Source: Nosocomiicoccus ampullae (lineage in GTDB: Bacteria; Bacillota; Bacilli; Staphylococcales; Salinicoccaceae). From it: a stretch of DNA of 64,000 bases. The stretch lies in NCBI RefSeq assembly GCF_001696685.1, contig NZ_MBFG01000003.1:32508-96507 (forward strand), read 5' to 3'. The position numbers were made by a program, and so were the translations under genes. The stretch's first letter is position 1. Every line of letters starts with the position of its first letter. The notes below the pieces were generated by a model. The model was not told the origin of the DNA, searched no databases, and was given only the letters and a program-made list of their open reading frames with translations. This document shows, one piece after another, positions 8,989 to 21,418 of the stretch.

Positions 8989-11364
8989 CTACATAATATA
9001 TTCTGGATCAACATCGATTCTTAACGATGTTTGTGTCTTTTGATATTCCTTACTATACTTATTATCCAGTTCATGGAGTACTTTAAACAGTTCTGGCTCA
9101 CTTTTATATTTTAATATTATTTGGAACCTATATTTGTTTTGGATTCTCTCGATTGGAGATGGACTCGGTCCAATTAAAATCGAACGATTCGACACGTCTT
9201 TTTGAATGACTGTATGAATGTCACTCGCTGCTTTAATGACGCGGTCTTGATACTCGCTTGAAATTGTAAATAATACGTGGAAGTAATACGGGCTATACCG
9301 TGCGAGTTTTCGATATTCCATTTCTCTTAAGTAAAACGAACGATAGTCATTTTCTTTTGCGAATTGGATCGCGTAATGATCTTCGTTATACGTTTGGAAT
9401 ATCACTTCTCCTTCAACGTCTCCGCGTCCTGCGCGCCCGGATACTTGAGTGAGGAGTTGAAACGTACGTTCATTTGCTCTAAAATCCGGTAGATTTAAAA
9501 TCGTATCTGCATTTAACACTCCGACGAGTGTGACGTTTTTAAAATCTAACCCTTTCGCAATCATCTGTGTGCCGAGTAGTATCGGAATATTTTCTTTTTC
9601 GAACGTGCTTAATAGCTTTTCGTGTGCACCTTTGTTACGCGTCGTGTCGATATCCATTCGTACGACGTCGACGTTATACGTATCGCGTAATATTTCTTCT
9701 ATCTTTTGTGTTCCTGTCCCGCGAAGACTTAAATCGTGTTCACCACACGCTCCGCATTTTGTTGGCATCGGCTCTTCGTATGCACAGTAATGACACATCA
9801 GTGAATTGTTAGATTTATGATACGTTAAGCTGATGTCACAGTTTGGGCACATCGGAACGTGACCACAGTTTTGACAGACTAAAAAGTTCGCATATCCTCT
9901 TCGATTGAGTAGCAGGATCATTTGTTCATCTTTACTTATTCGGTCTCGAATTTTCATGTCGAGTTTACGTGAAATGATTGACGTGTTGCCGTCTTCTCGC
10001 TCTTTAACCATACTGACGATTTCTGGAGTTGGAACGGTTTGTTCCGTCGGTCTTTCTGTAAGTTCAAGTCTCTGATACACGCCGACTTCACTTCGGGCGT
10101 ATGACTCGATACTCGGTGTTGCAGATCCAAGTATTAACGGACAGTTATAATACTCCGCGCGCCACTTAGCAACGAGTCGTGCGTGATAATACGGGCGTTC
10201 GTTTTGTTTATAAGTCGACTCGTGTTCTTCATCGATAATAATACACCCGACGTTTTGAAATGCCGCAAACACGTTACTTCGTGCGCCAATAGAAATTCGA
10301 GCACGCCCTTCACGTATTTTACGCCACTCATCATATCGTTCACCGTGACTTAACATCGAGTGAATCACTGCAACGTCGTCACCAAATCTCGATTTAAAAC
10401 GCTGCACCATTTGTGGAGTAAGTGCAATTTCTGGGACCATCATAATCGCATTTTCACCGCGATTTAATACTTCTTCGATTACTTGTAAATACACTTCTGT
10501 CTTTCCGCTTCCAGTGATTCCATGTAATAAAAACGTTTCGTGTTCATCGTTATCAATCGATTTTTTAATCGTGTCAAACGCGTGTTGTTGTTCAGGCGTT
10601 AGTATCTTTTTATCGTCTTGATAAAATACTCGCCCTTCATATGGATCGCGCTCGACTAATATATCGATTTTTTTACAAAAGCCGTTATCGACGAGTGCGT
10701 TAATGACTCCTATAGAGTATCCTTCTTCTTCGATTTGTTCATACGTTAACGGACCACGGTCTTCGACGAGTTCGAGTAACTCGATTTGTTTCACTGCTCG
10801 ACTCGATGGTTTTATATCTAAATAATTTGATTCAATCCCTCGACGTGTCTTCTTTTTCGTATGCTGAGAAAATTCTTTTTCTTCAATAATTTCTTTAGAG
10901 TTAATAAACGGCATTAATTGTTTTAAGTCGTTCATATCGAGCAGTTTGACGTCGATTTTTTCATCGTCAAACTTTTTAAATGTTTCTCTAGCAATTGTGG
11001 ACGCGTCATTACTTAGTTTTAATACAGATCTCGATTTCATTTTTAACGCTGCAGGGAGTATTGCTTCAATGACTTTTATATGTCGTTCGACGTAATAATC
11101 TGCGAGCTTTTTACTTAAATGAATGAGTTCTTTCGTAAGTACTGGGTAGACGTCCATAACTTTTTGAATTGGTTTAATTTTCGAAGGATCTAAGTCTGTC
11201 TCATTTTTTACCTCGACGACAAATCCTTGAATCATTCTCGGTCCAAATGAAACGAATACTCTAGATCCTGGTTGTATTTTATCTTCTAAGTGTTCAGGAA
11301 TTTTATACGTAAAGAGACGATCGACGTTCTTATTGCTAATCGCGACGATGACTGATGCGTACAT
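8989..11364 (-). CDS. priA: Primosomal replication-restart helicase PriA
   Basis: PriA reloads the replisome at stalled forks. The 791-aa protein has an N-terminal 3'-end-binding domain, Walker A LLHGITGSGKTEVYLQ, the DEEH box IIIDEEHESTYKQ, a zinc-binding cysteine cluster (CQNCGHVPMCPNCD, CHYC, CGACG), and the helicase motifs GTQMIAKGLDF and QVSGRAGRG. It starts where coaBC ends with a one-base overlap. Confidence 0.96.
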   Translation of the reverse strand: MYASVIVAISNKNVDRLFTYKIPEHLEDKIQPGSRVFVSFGPRMIQGFVVEVKNETDLDPSKIKPIQKVMDVYPVLTKELIHLSKKLADYYVERHIKVIEAILPAALKMKSRSVLKLSNDASTIARETFKKFDDEKIDVKLLDMNDLKQLMPFINSKEIIEEKEFSQHTKKKTRRGIESNYLDIKPSSRAVKQIELLELVEDRGPLTYEQIEEEGYSIGVINALVDNGFCKKIDILVERDPYEGRVFYQDDKKILTPEQQHAFDTIKKSIDNDEHETFLLHGITGSGKTEVYLQVIEEVLNRGENAIMMVPEIALTPQMVQRFKSRFGDDVAVIHSMLSHGERYDEWRKIREGRARISIGARSNVFAAFQNVGCIIIDEEHESTYKQNERPYYHARLVAKWRAEYYNCPLILGSATPSIESYARSEVGVYQRLELTERPTEQTVPTPEIVSMVKEREDGNTSIISRKLDMKIRDRISKDEQMILLLNRRGYANFLVCQNCGHVPMCPNCDISLTYHKSNNSLMCHYCAYEEPMPTKCGACGEHDLSLRGTGTQKIEEILRDTYNVDVVRMDIDTTRNKGAHEKLLSTFEKENIPILLGTQMIAKGLDFKNVTLVGVLNADTILNLPDFRANERTFQLLTQVSGRAGRGDVEGEVIFQTYNEDHYAIQFAKENDYRSFYLREMEYRKLARYSPYYFHVLFTISSEYQDRVIKAASDIHTVIQKDVSNRSILIGPSPSPIERIQNKYRFQIILKYKSEPELFKVLHELDNKYSKEYQKTQTSLRIDVDPEYIM

Positions 11365-12551
11365 TATAGGTCCACTCGCTTTACGATTTCGTCGACGATT
11401 TTGTCTGCGATTTCTTGTTTCGTCCCGTAGTTTAACTGTGTTTTATCACCTGTTTTAAAGAACATCGTAATCTCGTTAAAGTCACTATTCATACCGATTG
11501 ACGAGTTCGATACGTCGTTTAAACAAATCGCGTCAATTTGCTTTTTCTTTAGTTTTTTTAGCGCATTTTCTTCGACGTTATCCGTCTCAGCAGCAAATCC
11601 GACGACGTACATATCGTCCGTATTGTGCCCGACATATTTTAAAATATCTGTCGTTTCTTTTAACTCAATAGCGTCAAGTGCATCTGTCTCTTTTTTAAGC
11701 TTTTTTGTCGCTACGTGTTTTGGTGTGTAATCAGATACTGCTGCAGAAAATATACCGATATCGTTGTCTAAATTATTTTTGACCGCTTCAAACATTTCTT
11801 CTGTCGATTCAACTCGAATGACATTGACACCGCTCGGCGGGTCAATACTGACTGGCCCACTCACGATTGTTACAGTCGCACCTCGATTTTTAAACGCTTC
11901 AGCGATACTGTAACCCATCTTTCCACTCGAATAGTTCGTTAAATATCTAACGCTATCTATTCTCTCTCTTGTCGGGCCTGCTGTTACTAATACGCGTTTT
12001 CCTTTTAAATCTTCATTTAAAGATAAAATACGATTCATCTCCGCGATGACCGTTTCAATACTCGCTAGTCTACCGTCGGCATTATATCCACATGCTAAAA
12101 AGCCAGTTTCGCTATCGACAAAATGATAACCGTCTTTTTTTAAGATGTCGATATTACGTCGCGTCGCCGGATGATTTAACATATTAACGTTCATTGCCGG
12201 CATAATCATGACGGGTTTCGTATTTGCCGCGAGGACGTTCGTTAACATATTGTCGTATATCCCGTTTGCGAGTTTACCAATCGTATTTGCCGTTGCGGGT
12301 AACACTAAAATAATGTCTGCCCATTCACCAAGTTTAATATGCGCAATTTCAGCTGGATTTTCTTCTTTAAATGTATCCGTATATACGTGATTTCGACCAA
12401 TCGCTTGAAATGCGAGTGGTGAGACGAATTGTAACGTATTTTCTGTTAAAACAACTTTAACGTTATGACCGAGTTGCGTGAGTTTGCTCGTTGCATCAAT
12501 TGCTTTATAACTCGCGATTCCACCAGTTACTCCGAGTAAAATATTTGCCAT
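11364..12551 (-). CDS. coaBC: Bifunctional phosphopantothenoylcysteine decarboxylase/synthetase
   Basis: CoaBC (Dfp) carries out two steps of coenzyme A synthesis. The N-terminal flavoprotein half (about 1-180) has PAMNVNML, the flavin-binding region around LPATANTIGKLANG and the substrate-flap cysteine in FLACG. The synthetase half has TAGPTRERIDSVRYLTNYSS and the lysine-rich KKLKKKQIDA segment. At 395 aa it is full length. The order gmk-rpoZ-coaBC-priA is the standard Firmicute arrangement. Confidence 0.96.
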   Translation of the reverse strand: MANILLGVTGGIASYKAIDATSKLTQLGHNVKVVLTENTLQFVSPLAFQAIGRNHVYTDTFKEENPAEIAHIKLGEWADIILVLPATANTIGKLANGIYDNMLTNVLAANTKPVMIMPAMNVNMLNHPATRRNIDILKKDGYHFVDSETGFLACGYNADGRLASIETVIAEMNRILSLNEDLKGKRVLVTAGPTRERIDSVRYLTNYSSGKMGYSIAEAFKNRGATVTIVSGPVSIDPPSGVNVIRVESTEEMFEAVKNNLDNDIGIFSAAVSDYTPKHVATKKLKKETDALDAIELKETTDILKYVGHNTDDMYVVGFAAETDNVEENALKKLKKKQIDAICLNDVSNSSIGMNSDFNEITMFFKTGDKTQLNYGTKQEIADKIVDEIVKRVDL

Positions 12552-12570
12552 AAGATCACCTCTAATAGTA

Positions 12571-12601
12571 AAGAAAAGCTGACAACATACATTGTCAGCT
12601 T
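12571..12601 (-). terminator. Hairpin terminator between rpoZ and coaBC
   Basis: A perfect 10-bp stem (AAGCTGACAA / TTGTCAGCTT, 12576-12585 and 12592-12601) is followed on the minus strand by TTTCTTT. It starts five bases after the rpoZ stop, so it may end gmk-rpoZ transcripts or attenuate the downstream genes. Confidence 0.7.
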
Positions 12602-12605
12602 CACA

Positions 12606-12808
12606 TTAGTCCTTACGTGTTACGTGTTTATCTGCGATTTCTTCGAGTGCCATACCGACAGTCTTTTTAGACCTATATCCTGTGTCTCCACCGAACACCG
12701 CATATTCAGGATGGTCTTGTAATTCTCTTGCACGTTTTGCCGCCATAATGACGATCATATATTTTGAATTTTCGTTTTCTTTTAATTCATGAAGTGACGG
12801 GTATAACA

Positions 12809-12809
<1 letters not shown>
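12606..12809 (-). CDS. rpoZ: RNA polymerase omega subunit
   Basis: The small omega subunit helps RNA polymerase assembly. The 67-aa product begins MLYPSLHELKENENSKYMIV and has the omega core AAKRARELQDHPEY. I start it at ATG 12809, overlapping the gmk stop by one base with GGAGG and AGGAG upstream; the longer frame to 12890 reads back into gmk and is rejected. Confidence 0.94.
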
Positions 12810-13492
<683 letters not shown>

Positions 13493-13559
13493 TCACTATA
13501 AGTTAGACGGTGTTATAATAGATAAAGTACATTTTCTGAAAGATAGGAGTGCAATAATC

Positions 13560-15260
13560 ATGGCACTTGACGGAAATTTTATACATGAACTCATGAACGA
13601 ATTTACTCCACTAAAAGGTGGACGTATTAATAAAATTCATCAAATCGATCCGTATACAATTATATTAAAAATACGTGCAGAACGTAAAACACAAACACTT
13701 TTAGTGAGTTGCCACCCAAGTTTAGCACGTATTCATTTTACAAATGAATCTTACGAAACACCGTTTGAACCGCCGATGTTTTTACGCATGTTACGTCGTG
13801 ATTTAGAGTCTGGAATTATTAGAGATATTAAGCAAATCGGTAATGACCGCCGCATTCATATGAGGGTTACGAATCGCGACGAAATCGGTGACGAAATCGA
13901 ACGAGAGCTCATCATTGAAATTATGGGTAGACACTCGAACATCATTTTAACGGATGAACATAAACAAATCATTTTTGCGATGAAGCACATATCGATCTCT
14001 GAAAACGAGCGCCCGATTCAACCAGGGATACAGTACGAGGCACCGCCAACGAAAAAGAAGTTAAATCCTAGAACTGAAGAAATTAACGACTTACCAAAAT
14101 ATATTGACTTTAACGGTGGGAAACTGAATCGACAAATTTTAAATAACGTCGAAGGTGTGAGTTTACAATTTATTGAAGAAGCTGAGCACCGTGTAAAGTT
14201 CTGGAACATCAAAAATATCGTGAGTGGTATTGAAGAGACACTGAGTGCTTTATCTTTAAATCCAACATTGTACATCGGTAATAGAGATGCGTTTTACTAT
14301 AGTGAACTCGAGACTTTAAATCATCAATATGATGAAAAAATCCACTTCGATACGCTCTCAGAATTACTCGATGAATTTTATCATTCAAGATATATTAAAC
14401 AAAATATAAAACGACAAGCGAACGATTACTTGTATGTCATCGAGCAAAATTATGACAAAACGAAGCGTAAAATCGAAAAGTTAAATGAAGATATCGAAGA
14501 GTCTCACCGTAAAGAGGACTATCAAAAGTACGGTGAATTGCTGACGGCATACATGCACGAGTTACAACCGTATAGCGAGGAAGCGAAAGTCTTCGATTAC
14601 TATGAAAATAAAGAAATTACGATTCCGCTAAAAGTGCACTTATCACCTGCGGATAATGCACAAAGATATTATCACTTATACAATAAGATGAAAAACCGAG
14701 AAATTGAAGCGGAAAAGCAACTCGAAATTGCGAAGATGGATTTAAATTATCTCGAGACGTTACTACATCAAATGGAGAGTATTTCAACTACCGAAGAGGT
14801 CGAAGATATCCGTGAGGAACTGATGTCAGAAGGAATCATCAAAGAGAAGAAGCGCAGAAAGCGTAAGAAGAAGCATGCGGTTCATCTTAATAAATATAAA
14901 ACGTCAAACGGTTTAACGGTCCTCGTCGGTAAAAATAATACGCAAAATGATTATTTAACAAACCGTCATGCGAGTAAAAATCATCTGTGGTTCCACGTCA
15001 AAGATATGCCAGGAAGTCACGTCGTCATTATGCATGTTGCCGACGAGATCACTGAAGACGATATAATGGAAGCTGCGAAAATCGCTGCGTATCACTCAAA
15101 AGGAAAAGAATCACAATCAGTCCCAGTCGATTACACAGAAATCCGACATGTCAAAAACATCCCAGGCACAAAACCCGGGTTCGTCACGTACACCGATCAA
15201 AAAACAGTGTACGTCACACCGGTAGAACGAGAAATCCGTCTAATGGAAGACTCGGAGTAG
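13560..15260 (+). CDS. rqcH: Ribosome quality-control factor RqcH (NFACT/Rqc2 family)
   Basis: RqcH binds stalled 50S-peptidyl-tRNA complexes and adds alanine tails that mark the unfinished protein for degradation. Earlier annotations call this family fibronectin-binding protein FbpA/YloA. The 566-aa protein has an NFACT-N domain with the conserved DR pair (IGNDRRIHM), a central coiled coil (about 290-440, rich in K and E), and a C-terminal NFACT-R domain (NHLWFHVKDMPGSHVVI). The start follows AGGAG. It is the only plus-strand gene in the first 40 kb and is convergent with pyrE across the repeat array. Confidence 0.95.
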   Translation: MALDGNFIHELMNEFTPLKGGRINKIHQIDPYTIILKIRAERKTQTLLVSCHPSLARIHFTNESYETPFEPPMFLRMLRRDLESGIIRDIKQIGNDRRIHMRVTNRDEIGDEIERELIIEIMGRHSNIILTDEHKQIIFAMKHISISENERPIQPGIQYEAPPTKKKLNPRTEEINDLPKYIDFNGGKLNRQILNNVEGVSLQFIEEAEHRVKFWNIKNIVSGIEETLSALSLNPTLYIGNRDAFYYSELETLNHQYDEKIHFDTLSELLDEFYHSRYIKQNIKRQANDYLYVIEQNYDKTKRKIEKLNEDIEESHRKEDYQKYGELLTAYMHELQPYSEEAKVFDYYENKEITIPLKVHLSPADNAQRYYHLYNKMKNREIEAEKQLEIAKMDLNYLETLLHQMESISTTEEVEDIREELMSEGIIKEKKRRKRKKKHAVHLNKYKTSNGLTVLVGKNNTQNDYLTNRHASKNHLWFHVKDMPGSHVVIMHVADEITEDDIMEAAKIAAYHSKGKESQSVPVDYTEIRHVKNIPGTKPGFVTYTDQKTVYVTPVEREIRLMEDSE

Positions 15261-15338
15261 ATGATTATCTGTCTGAGTGGAGGATCGGGTGCTTTATCGT
15301 CTGAGATATGAAGCACCGATTGTCGATTGAGGGATTTG
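15261..15338. other. Gap between rqcH and the repeat array
   Basis: No gene or clear terminator is seen. A weak arm-like sequence (CACCGATTGTCGATT, from 15314) may be a decayed copy of the array unit. Confidence 0.4.
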
Positions 15339-15616
15339 CGTCGGTGAGATTGGATTTTCGCCGACAATTCGGATTATCGTCGGCGAATGGATTTTTTCAC
15401 CGTCGCAGAACGGACTTTCGTCGGCGAATTTTTTATTCACCGACGGGAAAGACAGTATCGTCGGCGAAAAACCCGAAACTCAAAATTTCACCGACGATTC
15501 GACCGTTACCGTCGGCGAACTGAATTTTCACCGACGATTTCCTTATTAACGACGGTTAACTTTTCATTTCACCGACGATTCAGCTTATCGACGGCGAGAC
15601 CGATCTTTCACCGACG
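15339..15616. repeat. Array of 14 alternating inverted GC-rich arms, about 40-bp period
   Basis: Ten-base arms of type A (CGTCGGCGAA) and type B (TTCACCGACG) alternate seven times. A arms start at 15339, 15378, 15419, 15459, 15510, 15550 and 15589; B arms start at 15357, 15396, 15436, 15487, 15527, 15568 and 15607. A to B spacing is 17-18 bases (28 once and 17 or 18 otherwise), and B to A is 21-23. A is the reverse complement of B apart from one position, so every neighbour pair can form a stem. B arms are often followed by ATT. The spacers are AT-rich and not conserved. Two short open frames across the array are low-complexity (FHRRF-like) and not credible proteins. I do not recognise a named repeat family. 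Confidence 0.85.
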
Positions 15617-15675
15617 ATTCCCGCATCCAAACGTACGAAATCACATCAACCCCCCATCAATACGCACCAAAACCC

Positions 15676-15712
15676 ACAAAAAAGAAGAACTCGGCGCAAT
15701 CGCCGAGTTCTT
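15676..15712 (-). terminator. Terminator of the pyr operon
   Basis: A 12-bp perfect stem (AAGAACTCGGCG / CGCCGAGTTCTT, 15685-15696 and 15701-15712, loop CAAT) begins six bases after the pyrE stop and is followed on the minus strand by CTTTTTTG. It may also act weakly on the plus strand. Confidence 0.9.
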
Positions 15713-15717
15713 TCATT

Positions 15718-16326
15718 TTATAAGTTATCTCTAAAGTTTTTAACGACTTCGATGTCCGCTTCACTGAGTCTGTTTGTTTCTTCGCATAGTTCAAGCATTT
15801 CATCGATTGTGCTTAAACTTCTGTATTCTAATCCTGCTGCTTCAAAGTTTTCTTTTAGTACGTCTAGTTCATAACTAAATACACTCATCACGGATATGAC
15901 TTCAGCGCCTGCTTCTTTTAAAGCGTCTGCTGCTTTTAGGCTAGAACCACCTGTTGAGAATAGGTCTTCAATCAAGATCACTTTTTTACCTTCGACGTCG
16001 CCGCCTTCGATTTGTTTTCCTGCACCGTGCTTTTTCTTTTCACCGCGCACGTACACCATCGGTAAGTCGAGACCTGCTGCTAAAAATGCTGCGTGCGGAA
16101 TGCCAGCTGTTGCTGTACCGGCGATAACTTCAACGTCGCTATAGTTTTCTTTAATCTTTTCAATGAATAACGTAATAAGTTCTTTTCTCTCTTTCGGGAA
16201 TCCTATCGTTTTACGGTTATCACAATAGATTGGAGATTTAATGCCACTTGCCCATGTAAATGGATCGTTCGGTTGAATTTTAACCGCTTCGATATCTAAT
16301 AAAATTTCTGATACACGTTTACTCAT
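15718..16326 (-). CDS. pyrE: Orotate phosphoribosyltransferase
   Basis: Makes orotidine 5'-phosphate from orotate and PRPP. The 202-aa product has FTWASGIKSPIYCDNR near the N-terminus, the flexible-loop lysines in VRGEKKKHGAGKQIEG, and the PRPP-binding motif KVILIEDLFSTGGSS. The ATG at 16326 follows GGGAGGGGAAATA and overlaps the pyrF stop by one base; a five-residue longer frame is rejected. It is the last gene of the pyr operon. Confidence 0.96.
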   Translation of the reverse strand: MSKRVSEILLDIEAVKIQPNDPFTWASGIKSPIYCDNRKTIGFPKERKELITLFIEKIKENYSDVEVIAGTATAGIPHAAFLAAGLDLPMVYVRGEKKKHGAGKQIEGGDVEGKKVILIEDLFSTGGSSLKAADALKEAGAEVISVMSVFSYELDVLKENFEAAGLEYRSLSTIDEMLELCEETNRLSEADIEVVKNFRDNL

Positions 16327-17018
16327 TATTTCCCCTCCCACATTGCTTTGATTTTATGATAACTTTCAACTGGATTATCTGACTGAGTAATCGGGCGACC
16401 TACTACGATATAGTTTGAACCGAGTCGTCTCGCTTCGTCTGGTGTTACGATACGTACTTGGTCGTCTGTTTGACTCTCTTTTAGACGAATCCCCGGTGTA
16501 ATTGTTAAAAAGTCTGGACCAATTTTTTCGTGTAGCATTTGACTTTCTAATGGAGATGAAACAACTCCATCTAAACCAGCGTCGTATGTGAGTTGTGCTA
16601 AGTTTAGCACTGAATCTCTTAACGATAATTTTGACTGAAGTTCGTGTTCAACCATATGTTCGTTCGTACTCGTTAACTCAGTAACCGCAATACAAATTCC
16701 GTCTGGATTATATTCTTTAAAGCTTTCGTTTGCACGTCTCATCATTTCACTTCCACCGCGTGCATGTACGTTTACCATCTGTACGTCTAAACGTCCAAGT
16801 CCTGCCATCGTACGTGACACAGTGTTCGGGATATCATGAAGTTTTAAATCTAAAAACAAATCATGTCCCATCGCGCGAATTTCTTTAAGGACGTTATGCC
16901 CTTCAAGCATATATAATTCCATTCCAACTTTAACGTATAGTTTTTCATCGAATTGTTTTAAGAAGTTTTCGACCTCTTCATAACGATTAAAGTCAAGTGC
17001 AATAATTGGTGTATTCAT
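16326..17018 (-). CDS. pyrF: Orotidine 5'-phosphate decarboxylase
   Basis: Decarboxylates OMP to UMP, the final step of de novo synthesis. The 230-aa barrel shows the catalytic [11 protein letters not shown], then ITPGIRL and the phosphate-binding VVGRPITQS. It lies nine bases downstream of pyrD. Confidence 0.96.
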   Translation of the reverse strand: MNTPIIALDFNRYEEVENFLKQFDEKLYVKVGMELYMLEGHNVLKEIRAMGHDLFLDLKLHDIPNTVSRTMAGLGRLDVQMVNVHARGGSEMMRRANESFKEYNPDGICIAVTELTSTNEHMVEHELQSKLSLRDSVLNLAQLTYDAGLDGVVSSPLESQMLHEKIGPDFLTITPGIRLKESQTDDQVRIVTPDEARRLGSNYIVVGRPITQSDNPVESYHKIKAMWEGK

Positions 17019-17027
17019 TGTATCCTC

Positions 17028-18676
<1,649 letters not shown>

Positions 18677-18689
18677 GTCGACACTCCTA

Positions 18690-19952
18690 TTATTTTTCGT
18701 AGACGATTTTACCGTCGCAAATTGTCATGAAAATATCTGACTCTAATTCCTCACCAATAAATGGTGAGTTGCTTGCTTTAGATACGAATCCATCTTCAGT
18801 AATCGTCACGTTATCCTCTAAATCAATCACTGTTAAGTCAGCAGCTTTTCCTTCTTTAATCTCACCGCTATCTAAGTTAAAGACGTTACTTGGTTTAACT
18901 GTCATGAAATCTACAAGTTGTTGTAACGTGAATACACCTGTTTTAACGAGCTTCGTATAGAGTAATTGGAACGCATGTTCAATGCCGACAATTCCAAATG
19001 GAGCTTTCGCAACACCAGCTGCTTTTTCATCTTTATGATGAGGTGCATGGTCTGTTGCGATAAAGTCAATCGTACCGTCGAGCAGGCCTTCAATTAATGC
19101 TTCACGGTCATCGCTACCACGAAGTGGTGGGTTCATTTTGAAGTTTGGATCGAGTTCAGTAAAGTCACTTTCATCTAACACTAAGTGGTGTGGTGTCACT
19201 TCTGCTGTCACTTTAATGCCTGCACGTTTTGCGTCGCGAATGACACGAACTGATTCTTTTGTTGAAACGTGACATACGTGGTAATGGCACCCTGCTGCTT
19301 CAGCAAGTAATACGTCACGTGCAATTTGTGTTGACTCTGCAAGGCTTGGAATTCCTTCGACGCCGAGCCTTTCTGATACGTCACCTTCATGAACCGCACC
19401 AGTCCCTGCAAGTGAGTTATCTTCAGTATGTGCAACGATCGGCATATTAATCGCTGCTGCTTTTTTCATAGCTTCATACATAACTTTTGCTGTTTGGACA
19501 CCGACACCGTCATCAGTAAATGCGAATGCACCGTGTGCTTTTAACCCGTCAAAGTCGACGAGCTTTTCTCCGCTTAACCCTTCAGTAATCGATACGTAAG
19601 GTAATACGCGAATGACTGCGTCACGCTCGATAATTTCGTTTACTTTGTCGAGTGTTTCAACGCTATCGATAATCGGATTTGTATTTGGCATCGGACATAC
19701 TGTCGTAAATCCTCCACGTGCTGCTGCTAAAGATCCTGTTTTAATCGTTTCTTTATGTTCAAATCCTGGTTCTCTAAAGTGAACGTGAACATCGACGAGT
19801 CCTGGTGTTAATAACTTACCGTTTAAGTCGATTACGTCGTGACCTTCTTGCTCGATTGAATCCGCAATTTTTGTGATAATACCGTCTTCGATTAATACAT
19901 CTTTTGTGATGAAGTCATTATCTAACAATAACTTCGCTTGTGTTAAAAGCAC
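18690..19952 (-). CDS. pyrC: Dihydroorotase
   Basis: Cyclises carbamoyl aspartate to dihydroorotate. Metal ligands are visible in [23 protein letters not shown] and ATDHAPH. I place the start at GTG 19952 (420 aa): GGAGAG lies nine bases upstream, and the resulting N-terminus ([14 protein letters not shown]) aligns with known type I dihydroorotases. The longer frame starts at a TTG inside that Shine-Dalgarno. The start lies 35 bases inside pyrB, so translation is probably coupled. Confidence 0.93.
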   Translation of the reverse strand: MLLTQAKLLLDNDFITKDVLIEDGIITKIADSIEQEGHDVIDLNGKLLTPGLVDVHVHFREPGFEHKETIKTGSLAAARGGFTTVCPMPNTNPIIDSVETLDKVNEIIERDAVIRVLPYVSITEGLSGEKLVDFDGLKAHGAFAFTDDGVGVQTAKVMYEAMKKAAAINMPIVAHTEDNSLAGTGAVHEGDVSERLGVEGIPSLAESTQIARDVLLAEAAGCHYHVCHVSTKESVRVIRDAKRAGIKVTAEVTPHHLVLDESDFTELDPNFKMNPPLRGSDDREALIEGLLDGTIDFIATDHAPHHKDEKAAGVAKAPFGIVGIEHAFQLLYTKLVKTGVFTLQQLVDFMTVKPSNVFNLDSGEIKEGKAADLTVIDLEDNVTITEDGFVSKASNSPFIGEELESDIFMTICDGKIVYEK

Positions 19953-20835
19953 TAGATTTCTCTCCTTCAAGAACTCTTTCTAAAATACTCATTCTGATAA
20001 ATACACCGTTTGCCATTTGTTCGAAGATAACACTCTTATCTCCTTCTACACATTCGTCAGTAATTTCTACACCGCGGTTCATTGGTGCTGGGTGCATTAA
20101 GATTGCATCATCTTTCATGCGTCGAACGCGTGCTTGGTTAATACCGTATCTTTGGTTGTACTCGATGTTTGATAATAACATTTTTCTGTCGTGACGTTCG
20201 TTTTGTACACGTAACATCATGACGACGTCACATACTTCAATCGCTTCGTCTAATTCCATGTAAGGCACTCCAAGTGAGTGATCTTGGTACTCTTCTGGAC
20301 CTGAGAAGTAAACTTCTGCGCCCATTTTACGAAGTGCTGTTGCGTTTGATTTCGCTACGCGTGAATGGATGATGTCTCCAACGATTACGATTTTTAACCC
20401 GTGGATTCTACCGTGGTGTTCGTAAATTGTCATCATATCGAGTAGAGATTGTGATGGGTGACTTCCGCTTCCGTCTCCACCGTTTACGATTGGAATGTTA
20501 ATGCCTTCTAATTGCTCGTAGTACTTATTATCAGGGTGTCTAATGACAAGTGCATCTACACCGATTGCTTCAAGTGTTTTACAAGTGTCGTATAACGATT
20601 CACCTTTTTGAACTGCTGATTGTGACACTTCAAAAGGAATTGCGTGCATACCAAGTCTAAATTCAGCCATTTCAAAGCTTGATTTTGTACGTGTTGACGT
20701 TTCAAAGAATAAGTTACATACCGTTTTGTCTGTGTCGAATTTTTTGTAGTCGCCTTTTTTGATTTCTTGTGCGCGTGTAATAATTTCGTAAATCTCTCTT
20801 GGTGATACGTTGTCCATTGATAATAAGTTTTTCAT
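19918..20835 (-). CDS. pyrB: Aspartate carbamoyltransferase catalytic subunit
   Basis: Joins carbamoyl phosphate and aspartate, the committed step. The 305-aa protein has the carbamoyl phosphate site [25 protein letters not shown], and the aspartate loop [11 protein letters not shown]. As in Staphylococcus, the site reads STRTK, not STRTR. Its 3' end overlaps pyrC by 35 bases. No carAB is present to supply carbamoyl phosphate within this operon. Confidence 0.95.
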   Translation of the reverse strand: MKNLLSMDNVSPREIYEIITRAQEIKKGDYKKFDTDKTVCNLFFETSTRTKSSFEMAEFRLGMHAIPFEVSQSAVQKGESLYDTCKTLEAIGVDALVIRHPDNKYYEQLEGINIPIVNGGDGSGSHPSQSLLDMMTIYEHHGRIHGLKIVIVGDIIHSRVAKSNATALRKMGAEVYFSGPEEYQDHSLGVPYMELDEAIEVCDVVMMLRVQNERHDRKMLLSNIEYNQRYGINQARVRRMKDDAILMHPAPMNRGVEITDECVEGDKSVIFEQMANGVFIRMSILERVLEGEKSSAFNTSEVIVR

Positions 20836-20880
20836 AGTATATGCCTCCGGTTTTAAGATTATTGTAGGAGTAGTTTTAGA

Positions 20881-21396
20881 TTAAGAAATTGAAACCGAGT
20901 TTTCACCGTCGATTTCCTCGATTTTAACGACGACTTCTTCTTCTTTTCGTGTCGGAATGTTTTTACCGACGAAGTCTGGTCGTATCGGTAACTCTCTATG
21001 ACCTCGGTCAACGAGTACTGCGAGTGAAATCGTCTTTGGTCTATGGTGGAACATAATTGCGTCTATTGCTGCTCGAATCGTTCGACCAGTTTGCATGACA
21101 TCATCGACTAAGACGACGTGCTTATCATTTAAATCACTGTCAGTGTCTAACCCTTCAGTGTTTTCACTTCTCGCTGTGTCATCTCTAAAATTTTTAATGT
21201 CAATCGTACCGCCTGCAACCGCTTCTCCTTCGATTGTTTCAATCTTGTCTCGCATTCGGTTTGCAAGGTGCTCACCGCGTCTACGAATACCGAGTAGTAC
21301 GACGTCACTACTTCCTTTATACCTCTCGAGTATTTCGTGTGACATTCTCGTTAAACTTCTATTGATTCCTTGTTCATCTAAAACAGTTCTTGCCAT
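20881..21396 (-). CDS. pyrR: PyrR, pyrimidine operon attenuator and uracil phosphoribosyltransferase
   Basis: PyrR binds the leader RNA of pyr genes when UMP is high and promotes termination; it also has weak UPRTase activity. The 171-aa protein shows the PRPP motif [19 protein letters not shown] and the basic [10 protein letters not shown] region. The start follows AGGAGG. The target RNA lies just upstream in the same transcript, so it regulates itself. pyrP, the uracil permease found after pyrR in Bacillus and Staphylococcus, is absent. Confidence 0.95.
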   Translation of the reverse strand: MARTVLDEQGINRSLTRMSHEILERYKGSSDVVLLGIRRRGEHLANRMRDKIETIEGEAVAGGTIDIKNFRDDTARSENTEGLDTDSDLNDKHVVLVDDVMQTGRTIRAAIDAIMFHHRPKTISLAVLVDRGHRELPIRPDFVGKNIPTRKEEEVVVKIEEIDGENSVSIS

Positions 21397-21418
21397 TTGG
21401 CATCCTCCTAATAATCAT

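Noticed and set aside
15339-15616. Array considered as a CRISPR
   Set aside because: Repeats are only ten bases, alternate in orientation, vary in sequence, and no cas genes are near.
15308-15734. Two plus-strand open frames across the repeat array
   Set aside because: Their sequence is repetitive Arg/His/Phe-rich text created by the GC-rich arms, with no ribosome-binding site or family resemblance.
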